Program-made: the position numbers and the translations under genes
From: Rhodocyclaceae bacterium
GTDB taxonomy: Bacteria > Pseudomonadota > Gammaproteobacteria > Burkholderiales > Rhodocyclaceae
Reading direction: 5' to 3'
DNA length: 64,000 nucleotides
Assembly: GCA_016791105.1 (NCBI GenBank)
Contig: JAEUNM010000072.1
Span: 1-64,000 of the forward strand
In this document: piece by piece, positions 15,367 to 22,884 of the stretch
Layout of the letters: each line of letters starts with the position of its first letter
Position numbering within the stretch: position 1 is the first letter of the stretch
Notes under the pieces: model-generated
What the model was told of the DNA's origin: nothing
Seen by the model: the letters and a program-made list of their open reading frames with translations, nothing else
Databases searched by the model: none

Positions 15367-16182
15367 CTATTCGGGCAGAGATTCGAACACGTACAGTTGA
15401 TAGCCGTCGCGCAGCGATTTGAGCAGGCTATTGAACAGCCAGCGTGGCAGCGGCACCGAGCCGTGTTCCACGGCGCGGCCGGAAATGGAATGTCGGCCGC
15501 GTTCGCGGTAGCCCTGCGCGATCACGAAATCGGCCGGCTCATCCAGCAGTGGCGCGAAATTGCCGCCCAGTTCGCGTATGCGCTGGCGCATGCGCCAACC
15601 GTAGCGGCGCGCGAAGGCGGCGCTCATGAGATCGCATACCAGGGTGTGTCCGGGCAGGCTGCCGACCAAGGTGGCGAGCGTGGCGCGCAGTTGCTCGGGC
15701 GTGAGATACATGCTGACGCCCTCCATCACCACCACCACCGGATTGCCCTGCGCGGCCAGGGTTTCAAGCTTGGGTTCCAGCTTTTCCTGCCCGAAATCCA
15801 TGCCCATGCGCGTAAGTTTGTTGGGTGCGCTGCGCGCCGGCAATATGTGCTCCTTGTGCGCGACGATGGCCGGCGTGTCGATTTCGAACCAGTCGCCCCC
15901 GCCCAGCCGGAAGGCGCGCGTGTCGAAGCCGGCGCCCAGCAGTAGTATGGGCTGATTCGGGCGGGCGGCGATCCGTTCCCGCAATATGTCGTCGATGATG
16001 CGATGGCGCGCGGCATTGGCCGCGTTGGGTCCACGGAAACTTTCGAAGCGCTGAAATACCGCCCGCGCGTCGGCGTCCATGAATAATTCGGCATAGTGAT
16101 CGCCGCACACGGGCGATTTTTCGTGGGCATCCAGCATGCGCACGCCGCAACAGTAGTAAGCGGTTTTGGCGATCGGGTCCAT
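15367..16182 (-). CDS. class I SAM-dependent methyltransferase, leucine carboxyl methyltransferase (LCMT) family
   Basis: A 271-aa protein of the LCMT/PpmI-like family. The SAM-binding motif is LLLGAGFDTRAFRL, followed by the acidic EIDTPAIVAHKE strand that contacts the ribose; MEGVSMYLTPEQL is the conserved post-motif typical of bacterial members. Eukaryotic relatives methylate the C-terminus of PP2A, but bacterial ones act mostly on unknown or small-molecule substrates. The ATG at 16182 follows gaggaagcgc; an upstream extension is not supported. It lies 22 bp after msrP and may be co-transcribed with it. Confidence 0.87.
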   Translation of the reverse strand: MDPIAKTAYYCCGVRMLDAHEKSPVCGDHYAELFMDADARAVFQRFESFRGPNAANAARHRIIDDILRERIAARPNQPILLLGAGFDTRAFRLGGGDWFEIDTPAIVAHKEHILPARSAPNKLTRMGMDFGQEKLEPKLETLAAQGNPVVVVMEGVSMYLTPEQLRATLATLVGSLPGHTLVCDLMSAAFARRYGWRMRQRIRELGGNFAPLLDEPADFVIAQGYRERGRHSISGRAVEHGSVPLPRWLFNSLLKSLRDGYQLYVFESLPE

Positions 16183-16204
16183 GCGCTTCCTCGGTGCGGC
16201 CGGC

Positions 16205-17146
16205 TCAGAACAGACGCTGCAAATCCATGCCCGCATACATGCCGGCCACCTGATCCGCATAGCCGTTGAATGGCAAGGTGTCGCGCTTGCGAAATTCGCC
16301 CAGCCGCCGTTCGCGCGCCTGATTCCAGTGCGGATGTATGAGATCCGGATTAACGTTGGAATAGAAGCCGTAATCCTGCGGCACTGCTTTGCGCCATGAA
16401 GTGAGCGGCTGTTCCTCGACGAAGCGTATGCGCACGATGGATTTTGCGCTTTTGAAGCCGTATTTCCACGGTACGACGATGCGCACCGGCGCGCCGTTCT
16501 GATTGGGCAATACCTCGCCGTACAGGCCCACGGCCACCAGCGTCAGCGGGTGCATGGCCTCATCCAGGCGCAATCCTTCCACGTAGGGCCATTCGAGCCG
16601 GCCGAATATCGGCGAGGACATGATTTTCTGCTCGTAGAACGACTCGAATTCGACATATCTGGCGCTACTTAGTGCCTCCACCTGACGCAATAATACCGAT
16701 AGTGGAATTCCCACCCAGGGCACCACCATGGACCAGCCCTCGACGCAGCGCAGGCGGTATATGCGCTCTTCCAGCGGCGCCAGTCTGAGCAAATTTTCGA
16801 TCGCGATGCGGCGCGGTTTGTGCACCAGGCCATCGATCGCGACGCTCCAGGGCCGCGTCGGCAGCTTGTAGGCCTGCAGCGCAGGGTCTTGTTTGTTGCT
16901 GCCGAATTCATAAAAGTTGTTGTACGAGGTAAGGTCCTTTTTGGGCGTTGGCGGTTCGGCGATCGAAAAAGGACTTTCTTGCAGCAGGCCCAGCGTATCG
17001 GCCGGGCCTTCCTGCGCGCCGGCCGCGCGCAAGGTCCAGGCGGCAAGACTGGCGGCGCCGGCACGCAGCAGGCGGCGGCGCGCCTCGAATTGCGCGCGCG
17101 GCGTAATTTCGGATGGCTGGATGAGGGCTGGCCCCTTGATGAGCAT
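16205..17146 (-). CDS. msrP: protein-methionine-sulfoxide reductase catalytic subunit MsrP (YedY), Tat-exported
   Basis: A 313-aa molybdopterin enzyme that repairs oxidised methionines in periplasmic proteins. The Tat signal holds the arginines at residues 23-25 (ARRRLLRAGAASLAAWTL). SYNNFYEFG is the conserved N-terminal block, and Cys134 in RCVEGWSM is the expected molybdenum ligand. ATG 17146 follows gaggcatttcgac. The haem-containing membrane partner MsrQ normally encoded next to it is not within the neighbouring genes. Confidence 0.95.
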   Translation of the reverse strand: MLIKGPALIQPSEITPRAQFEARRRLLRAGAASLAAWTLRAAGAQEGPADTLGLLQESPFSIAEPPTPKKDLTSYNNFYEFGSNKQDPALQAYKLPTRPWSVAIDGLVHKPRRIAIENLLRLAPLEERIYRLRCVEGWSMVVPWVGIPLSVLLRQVEALSSARYVEFESFYEQKIMSSPIFGRLEWPYVEGLRLDEAMHPLTLVAVGLYGEVLPNQNGAPVRIVVPWKYGFKSAKSIVRIRFVEEQPLTSWRKAVPQDYGFYSNVNPDLIHPHWNQARERRLGEFRKRDTLPFNGYADQVAGMYAGMDLQRLF

Positions 17147-17298
17147 GTCGAAATGCCTCTATGGGCTGGGCAAGTTCCGGCTCGCCGCGGCACTCTGCCT
17201 CCTGGCGCGCAAACACGCTGGCCGGCAGTGCGGGCGGGACACCTTTCCGGTTTTATGCGAGCCGGGCAGTTTGCGCAAGCCCCGTCGGCGCGCCTCGC

Positions 17299-17334
17299 AA
17301 AAACGCCGCGGGGCGGTACTCTGGCCGCCCCGCG
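17299..17334 (-). terminator. Rho-independent terminator after the glycine-zipper gene
   Basis: A perfect 10-bp stem (17307-17316 with 17325-17334, arms cgcggggcgg/ccgccccgcg, 8-nt loop) is followed on the minus strand by a short U-rich run. It lies about 29 bp past the stop of the glycine-zipper gene. Confidence 0.75.
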
Positions 17335-17362
17335 ATTATCACTGACTGCTGTGCGAGCAGGT

Positions 17363-18025
17363 TTAGCCGTTAGTTCTCAGCACGCCATTTTCGATGCGCA
17401 CGCGGTCGCCTTCGCGCCAGGTCGGGGCGCTGTCCTGGCTTAGCGTGCGGGTGCTGCCATCATCCATGCGCACGCTGATTTCGTAGCGCAGGGTTTTGTT
17501 ACGACTTTTTTCGATCTGGTTGCCGGCATAGGCGCCACCCGCCGCGCCGGCGATGGTGGTGACGGTGCGGCCGCGCCCATTGCCGATCGCATTGCCGAGC
17601 AGGGCGCCTACCACGCCGCCCGCGACGGCGCCTACGCCGGATGCATTGCCGGCATGTTCCACCGTGCGTATTCCAGCGATGGTGCCGCAATCCATGCAGA
17701 TCGCTGCGGGCGGCGGTGGGGCGTTGCGCGCCGGTTCGGCCGCGGCAATGCGCTGCGGCTCTTTATGCACCGGCTTGGGATGGGCCGTCGCCACCGGTGC
17801 CGTCACCACCGGCGCGGCGGCGCTCTGGGGCGGGCGCGGAACCTGTGCGGCGGCGGGCGGGGCCGCTTCGGTCAATTGGGCGGGTACCTGGTCGGCGGAT
17901 TTGCTGGACGAGGTCGGGATAAGACCCATGATGGCGGCAATGCCGACCAGACTGAATAAGGTGACGGATACGGCCGCCACCCACACGAGCGGGTGCAGGC
18001 CTGGGCGCGGAGCGGATTGTTGCAT
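17363..18025 (-). CDS. glycine-zipper 2TM-domain envelope protein
   Basis: A 220-aa protein with an N-terminal membrane anchor (LVWVAAVSVTLFSLVGIAAIMGLI), a Pro/Ala-rich periplasmic stretch to about residue 105, and a glycine-zipper pair (GVGAVAGGVVGALLGNAIG and TTIAGAAGGAYAGNQIE) like SlyB/Rickettsia 17-kDa antigens. There is no lipobox, so it is anchored by the helix rather than by lipid. A CMDC motif precedes the zipper. Start ATG 18025 follows ggagaacatc. Such proteins are linked to envelope stability; the exact role is unknown. Confidence 0.85.
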   Translation of the reverse strand: MQQSAPRPGLHPLVWVAAVSVTLFSLVGIAAIMGLIPTSSSKSADQVPAQLTEAAPPAAAQVPRPPQSAAAPVVTAPVATAHPKPVHKEPQRIAAAEPARNAPPPPAAICMDCGTIAGIRTVEHAGNASGVGAVAGGVVGALLGNAIGNGRGRTVTTIAGAAGGAYAGNQIEKSRNKTLRYEISVRMDDGSTRTLSQDSAPTWREGDRVRIENGVLRTNG

Positions 18026-18353
18026 GATGTTCTCCAGTGGTTTGATGCTCCCAGAGTAACGCCGCAGGATTTGGCCGGCCGTCCTGCGTTTGTAAGGCTT
18101 TGTTTCGCTTCCGCCGGTGCTTCGCGTGACCTGTGGCGCGGGCGCAGGCGGTTTGCCCGAAGTTCCGTGCAGGCGGGCGAACACGAGGTTCAGGCCGGCC
18201 GCGCAGGTTCCGCTCAAATTCCGCACCGACCTTGGCCGTACTGCGCAATCGTTCCGCAATCCGCGCCGGCATATCGCTAAAATGTATTGTCCCTCCATGC
18301 ATCGGAGGGGTTTGTTTACCTGATTGCCGTCCCATCCAAAGCGGAGACAAGTC
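18026..18353. other. divergent intergenic region with a hairpin before the PEP-CTERM gene
   Basis: The region separates two divergent genes and should hold both promoters, but no strong -35/-10 pair stands out. A hairpin (ccctcc-atgcatc-ggaggg, 18291-18309) followed by gtttgttt lies 45 bp before the PEP-CTERM start. It could be a leader attenuator or a structured 5' UTR. Confidence 0.45.
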
Positions 18354-19109
18354 ATGAATGTCTGGTCCAGTCTGGTCCGAACCACCCTGGCGGGCGCCTG
18401 CATGGCCGCCACCTTCAACGCGGCGGCTGCGCCCGTGGTCTATTTCGGCCTCGACAATCTCAATCTGTCGGCCGGCGGCGCGGCGCCCAATGCGGCTGCC
18501 GCAGCGGCTGCGTTTGCTGCAGCGGCCGGGCCGCTCGCAACTCAGAATTTCGACGCCATGTCACTGGGCGCTGTGCCACCTGGTTTCAATATCGGTACGG
18601 TGGCCGCAACTTACACGGACAGCGCAAGCGACTATTCGCGCATTTCCGCCGGCGTCGGTACTTTCTCCACCTTTCCCATCAGTGGCGCGCAATACCTCGA
18701 AGCACTGACGAACAGCGGTTCCACCTATTTTTCGATCAGTTTCGACCGGCCGCTGTCCGCGCTTGGTTTCTACATTACCGATGCGAGTGACTGGATCGGC
18801 ACCGGCGGGTCAATTCCCAACCTGAGCGTGGCGCTGAGCCAGGTATCCGGCGGCAGCGTGTTGCAACTGATGGGTGGGCTGGATCCGAATACCGTGGTGA
18901 ATGGCAACGCGGCGTTTTTCGGCGTGATCGATACGGCCAATCCGATTACCGGGTTTTCGATTTCCAATCCTGCCGGCGTACCGGATAAAGACGCGATCGG
19001 CCTGGATAATCTGCAAGTGGCCGTGGTTCCGCTACCCTCAACGGCCGCGCTGCTGGCTCTGGGTTTGCTGCCCTTCGCGCGGTCGCGCCGCGGTGCGCGC
19101 GCGGGTTGA
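18354..19109 (+). CDS. PEP-CTERM-like sorting-domain protein
   Basis: A 251-aa exported protein with a signal peptide (cleavage likely after FNAAAA, about residue 26) and a C-terminal sorting tail: VPLPS, then a hydrophobic helix (TAALLALGLLPFA) and a basic end (RSRRGARAG). This is the PEP-CTERM tripartite tail with the uncommon motif VPLPS instead of VPEPS. In known systems exosortase removes the tail, and such proteins go to the envelope or biofilm matrix. The middle is Ala/Ser/Gly-rich beta-type sequence without a known enzyme motif. Start ATG 18354 follows gcggagacaag. Confidence 0.8.
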   Translation: MNVWSSLVRTTLAGACMAATFNAAAAPVVYFGLDNLNLSAGGAAPNAAAAAAAFAAAAGPLATQNFDAMSLGAVPPGFNIGTVAATYTDSASDYSRISAGVGTFSTFPISGAQYLEALTNSGSTYFSISFDRPLSALGFYITDASDWIGTGGSIPNLSVALSQVSGGSVLQLMGGLDPNTVVNGNAAFFGVIDTANPITGFSISNPAGVPDKDAIGLDNLQVAVVPLPSTAALLALGLLPFARSRRGARAG

Positions 19110-19409
19110 GTTTCTGGCCATCGCCATTGTCTGCAGGTCGCCTGCGGTCCGGCGCGTAGCCTGGGGTGACGACAGGAATCCCAAGGTTGGGCTGGCTGGA
19201 TCAATTCCAAATGTTGGGACGATGCCGCGCTGTGGAGAGGCCTGGGCATTGGTCAACAACGGGTCGCCGTGATCGAAGGCTGGTGTTGGGGTTCGCAAGC
19301 TCACCCCAACCTACGGTGGTGTATTGGCGGAGCGCGCGGTTTAACAGGACGCTGGCGATAGAACAGTTAGTTCGCCGTAAAGGGCAAGCGCGAGACTGCG
19401 GCGCGGAAT
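19110..19409. repeat. intergenic stretch with a dispersed-repeat-type hairpin
   Basis: This 300-bp gap holds fragments of a G/C-skewed dispersed repeat. The clearest is a hairpin at 19285-19310 with arms gttgggg/ccccaac around ttcgcaagctca. The loop word ttcgcaagctc recurs at about 30465-30475. No gene is visible; the gap lies between convergent genes. Confidence 0.5.
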
Positions 19410-20075
19410 CTAAGCCGGCCCGTAAGCACGCATGAAGATGTCGACCGCCCGTGCGACGGTGGCGTGTATCTGTTCGTCCGTCAGGTCCGGCCTGGCGTTG
19501 AACAGGCCGGGCTCGTCGACTTCGGATTCCACCAGCGCGCGGAAGTGGCAGGCGGCCACCCAGGGGTCCGCGCGGCGCAATTGTCCTGCGTTCATGACGC
19601 CCTCGAAATAGCGCGCGAGCATTTGCATGCCGCGCCGCGGGCCATGTTCGTAAAATTGTGTGCCCACTTCCGCATTGCTGGCGGCGGCGATCAATATTCT
19701 TCGGGTGGCAATGCGCCGTAAACTTTGGAAGGTTTTAAGCCCGCGCTCGGCGAATACTTTGAGCGTGCTGGTCACATCCTGCTCGGGATTGAGCAGCGCG
19801 AGCGCTTCCATGGCATCGGGCGGAAGTTCGTTGCCGCTGCCGCCACAAGGGTGGAGCATGGCGAACATGGCGCCGCTGTGTTCGCGCGCGGAGCGCTGCA
19901 GCAACTCCTGGAACAAGGCCTCTTTCGAGTTGAAGTAGCGGTATAGCGTGGCTTTCGACCCGCCCAGGCGCGCGGTAAGTTCGGACATGGTCGCCTGTTC
20001 GAATCCGACTTCTTCGAACAAGGTTTTGGCGGCCGCCAAAATCGCCTCGCGGCGCGCCTCGGTCATCTTTTTCAT
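19410..20075 (-). CDS. TetR/AcrR-family repressor of the divergent RND efflux operon
   Basis: A 221-aa TetR-family regulator. The N-terminal helix-turn-helix is TMSELTARLGGSKATLYRYFNSKEALF (about residues 29-55); the ligand-binding C-terminal half resembles AefR-type regulators. It is transcribed away from the efflux operon, and two copies of a 23-bp palindrome lie in the shared region, one by each gene's start. That arrangement indicates autoregulation and repression of the pump, relieved by a ligand that is unknown. Confidence 0.93.
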   Translation of the reverse strand: MKKMTEARREAILAAAKTLFEEVGFEQATMSELTARLGGSKATLYRYFNSKEALFQELLQRSAREHSGAMFAMLHPCGGSGNELPPDAMEALALLNPEQDVTSTLKVFAERGLKTFQSLRRIATRRILIAAASNAEVGTQFYEHGPRRGMQMLARYFEGVMNAGQLRRADPWVAACHFRALVESEVDEPGLFNARPDLTDEQIHATVARAVDIFMRAYGPA

Positions 20076-20086
20076 GAGCTTCTATA

Positions 20087-20109
20087 CGAAACCGGTTGGT
20101 ACAGTTTTG
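20087..20109. promoter_or_regulatory. TetR operator, imperfect copy
   Basis: This 23-bp site starts 12 bp upstream of the tetR start and matches the perfect operator at 20140 in 17 of 23 positions. It keeps the cgaaaccg left arm and gtac-gtttt elements on the right. It is placed to control tetR itself. Confidence 0.6.
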
Positions 20110-20110
20110 C

Positions 20111-20138
20111 TTGACATGGGGGCAAAGTCAAGCATAAT
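20111..20138 (+). promoter_or_regulatory. promoter of the RND efflux operon
   Basis: TTGACA at 20111-20116, 16-bp spacer, CATAAT at 20133-20138. The perfect operator begins 2 bp after the -10 box, covering the predicted start site. Confidence 0.7.
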
Positions 20139-20139
20139 T

Positions 20140-20162
20140 CGAAACCGTACAGTACGGTTTCG
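20140..20162. promoter_or_regulatory. TetR operator, perfect 23-bp palindrome
   Basis: Arms CGAAACCGTAC and GTACGGTTTCG around a central A, with no mismatch. It overlaps the predicted transcription start of the efflux operon, an ideal position for repression by the divergent TetR protein. Confidence 0.8.
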
Positions 20163-20179
20163 TTTACGGGGTGTGGGGT

Positions 20180-21661
20180 ATGACTACTGCGCGTGGGGGC
20201 GTTTTTTCCGTTCCGGTCCGGCAAATGCGGACCCGGGCAGTCCTGTTGGCCGCGTTCGGCCTGGCGGGATGTAGCTTGCAGCATGCGTATGTCGCGCCGA
20301 CCCCAGCCGGACCCGCGGCGTGGTCGGCCGTTACGCCCGCGCAGGGTGACCCGGCCGCGCTGGACGATGCGTGGTGGCAGGCGCTGGGCGATCCGGCCAT
20401 CGATGCCCTGGTCGCCGCCGCATTTGCGGATAGCCCGACGCTGGCGCGCGCCGTGGCACGCATGGACGAAGCCGCGGCGCTGCTGGGCGTGAGCAATGCG
20501 GCCGGTGCGCCGGTATTGGGCGCCAGCGCTGGAATTACCCGCGCCAAAAGCCAGAACACCATGCCGCCGATTGCCAGCCCTACGTTACGCAGTACCGCCG
20601 TACATGCCGGGCCCGCCTTCAGTTGGGAAATCGATTTGTTCGGCCGCGTGCGCCATTCGGTTGAAGCCGCGCAGCGGCGGCTGGATGCGCGCACGGCCGA
20701 CGCCGGCCAGGCGCGGCTGGTGCTGGCGGCGGAAGTTGCGAACAAGGTAACGGCCCTGCGCGCCTGCGACAGCACGCGCGGCGTGGCGGCGGCCGACCTG
20801 GCTTCGCGCGAAAAAACCCTGCCGCTCACGCGCTTGCGGCTGCAGGCCGGTTTTGCGCCGGCGGTGGAAGAAGCGCGTGCGCTGGCCGGCGTCGCCGCGG
20901 CGCGTGGCAAGCTCGCGGCGCAGGAAGAACTGTGTGCGCGCGAACTGAATGCCCTGGTCGCGCTGAGTGGCGAGGAGGCGGCCGGAATCTTGCGACGGGT
21001 GCGCGGGGCGAGTGAGCAGCGTGGCGCCGGCCCGGTTTTCATGCCGCCGGCCCCGGCCGCGCTGCCGCAACTGCCGGCCACGGTGCTGGCGCGCCATCCC
21101 AATGTGATCGCTGCCGTAAGCGAGGCGGCCGCCGCCTGGGCGGAAATCGGCGTGGCCCGCGCCCAGCGCCTGCCGCACCTGGATTTGACCGCCGCGCTGA
21201 CCGGGCAGTGGATACGCGCTGCCGGCAGCAGTCTGAATTTCGCCGCGTGGTCCTTGGGCGGCAGTATCGCCGGTACGCTATTCGACGGCGGCGCCGGTGC
21301 GTCCAACCTGAGCGCGGCCGAAGCACGCTATCGCCAGGCCGAAGCCGGCCTGCGCTCGACCTTGCGCAGCACCGTGCAGGACGTGGAAAACGCCCTCGCA
21401 GCGCAGCAATCGGCCGCGCAGCGGGCCGAGGCCAGTGCCGAACAGGTGGCCGCCGCGCGCACCACGCTGCAGGCCGTGCAGGCGCAGTGGCAAGCCGGCG
21501 CCGCCAGCCGGTTCGAACTGGAGGACCTGCGGCGGCAATTCAGCGCGGCCCAGGATGCGGAAATTTCTGCGCGGCGCGATCAGGTACTGGCCTGGACCGC
21601 GCTGGTAAAAGCCACCGGTGGTGCCATTACCCTGTATCCGGAGATGAAACGACATGAATGA
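20180..21661 (+). CDS. outer-membrane efflux lipoprotein (NodT/TolC family)
   Basis: A 493-aa outer-membrane channel of a tripartite efflux pump. A lipobox FGLAGC marks lipid attachment, as in NodT/OprM proteins. Two outer-membrane-efflux repeats follow; WWQALGDPAIDALVAAAFADSPTL is the typical first block. ATG 20180 has a G-rich ribosome site (ggggtgtgggg); an in-frame ATG at 20225 would give a more usual short signal peptide (MRTRAVLLAAFGLAGC), so either may be right. The 3' end overlaps the adaptor gene by 8 bp. Confidence 0.92.
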   Translation: MTTARGGVFSVPVRQMRTRAVLLAAFGLAGCSLQHAYVAPTPAGPAAWSAVTPAQGDPAALDDAWWQALGDPAIDALVAAAFADSPTLARAVARMDEAAALLGVSNAAGAPVLGASAGITRAKSQNTMPPIASPTLRSTAVHAGPAFSWEIDLFGRVRHSVEAAQRRLDARTADAGQARLVLAAEVANKVTALRACDSTRGVAAADLASREKTLPLTRLRLQAGFAPAVEEARALAGVAAARGKLAAQEELCARELNALVALSGEEAAGILRRVRGASEQRGAGPVFMPPAPAALPQLPATVLARHPNVIAAVSEAAAAWAEIGVARAQRLPHLDLTAALTGQWIRAAGSSLNFAAWSLGGSIAGTLFDGGAGASNLSAAEARYRQAEAGLRSTLRSTVQDVENALAAQQSAAQRAEASAEQVAAARTTLQAVQAQWQAGAASRFELEDLRRQFSAAQDAEISARRDQVLAWTALVKATGGAITLYPEMKRHE

Positions 21662-22763
21662 AGCTAGCCCTTTCGCCCCGGTCGCCTCGCGCCGCGGGCG
21701 AATTGCCGCCATTACGCTGGGCCTGCTTGCCCTGGCCGGCGCCGGCCTGGTTTTTACGCGCCCTCCGTCCGCCGCGCCGGCGCCCGCGCAGCCGCGAGCG
21801 GCACTGACGGTGACGATCGCCAGCGCGACGAGCGCCGAATGGCCGCTCACGCTCGCCGCCAGTGGCGCCATCGCACCCTGGCAGGAAGCCGTGATCGGTG
21901 CCCAGGTGGCCGGGCTGCGCCTGGCGGAAATCCGCGCCAATGTGGGCGACGTGGTGAAGCGCGGCCAGGTGCTGGCGGTATTCGACGCCGAATTGCTGCG
22001 CGCCGACGAGGCACGGCTCGCCGCTGCCTGGCAGCAGGCCGAGGCGAACCGCCAGCGCGCGCTGCAGATCAAGGGCTCGGGCGCGATGAGCGAACAGGAA
22101 TTGCTGCAGTACGAAACCCAGGCCGAAGTTGCCCGCGCGCAATTGCAAACCACGCGCCTGCAACTTAGCTATGCCACGGTGAAGGCGCCCGACGACGGCG
22201 TGATCAGCGCGCGCAGCGCCACGCTGGGTGCGGTGTCCGGCAGCGGGGCGGAACTGTTCCGCATGATCCGGCAGAACCGCCTGGAATGGCGCGGCGAATT
22301 CACCGCCGCGCAATTCGCCCGCATCAAACCCGGCCAGCGCGTCGACCTTGCGCTGCCGGACGGCAGCCGCGCCGCCGCCCGCGTGCGGCAACTGGCGCCT
22401 GCGCTGGATGCTCACACCCGGCTCGGCATCGCCTATGCCGACCTTGAGCCGAAAAGCACGGCGCGCGCCGGCATGTATGCGCAAGGAGCGGTGGCGCTTT
22501 CCAGCAGCCCGGCGCTGACGGTGCCGGCGGCCGGCGTGGTGGTGCGCGACGGCCGCAGCTACGTGCCGAAACTGGTCGATGGCGGCCGCATCAGCCTGCA
22601 GCCGGTCGAAGTGGGGCGCCGCCACGGCGAAGCCGCGGAAATTCTGTCCGGCATTGCTGCGGGCGAACGGGTGGCGGTACGCGGCGCCGGCTTTCTGAAT
22701 GACGGCGACCTGGTGCGCGTCGCGCCCGATATGCCCGAAGCGCCCAAGGCGGGGCGCGAATGA
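21654..22763 (+). CDS. RND efflux periplasmic adaptor subunit (membrane fusion protein)
   Basis: A 369-aa membrane fusion protein with an N-terminal anchor helix (about residues 14-34), a split lipoyl domain (GAIAPWQEAVIGAQVAGLRLAEI and ATVKAPDDGVISAR), a coiled-coil hairpin between the halves, and a beta-barrel. It bridges the inner-membrane pump and the outer-membrane channel. Its start lies inside the end of the channel gene, so translation is coupled. A 121-bp gap separates it from the pump gene. Confidence 0.94.
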   Translation: MNEASPFAPVASRRGRIAAITLGLLALAGAGLVFTRPPSAAPAPAQPRAALTVTIASATSAEWPLTLAASGAIAPWQEAVIGAQVAGLRLAEIRANVGDVVKRGQVLAVFDAELLRADEARLAAAWQQAEANRQRALQIKGSGAMSEQELLQYETQAEVARAQLQTTRLQLSYATVKAPDDGVISARSATLGAVSGSGAELFRMIRQNRLEWRGEFTAAQFARIKPGQRVDLALPDGSRAAARVRQLAPALDAHTRLGIAYADLEPKSTARAGMYAQGAVALSSSPALTVPAAGVVVRDGRSYVPKLVDGGRISLQPVEVGRRHGEAAEILSGIAAGERVAVRGAGFLNDGDLVRVAPDMPEAPKAGRE

Positions 22764-22884
22764 TGGCTGCCGCCGACCTTCACCACCTGCCGGGCAGCCG
22801 GCGCGACAGCGCGGACCTACCCCTGCACGCCGCGATTACAAGCACGCCGGACGCCTTCGGCGCGCCACGTCTGAAGGCCCTCGC

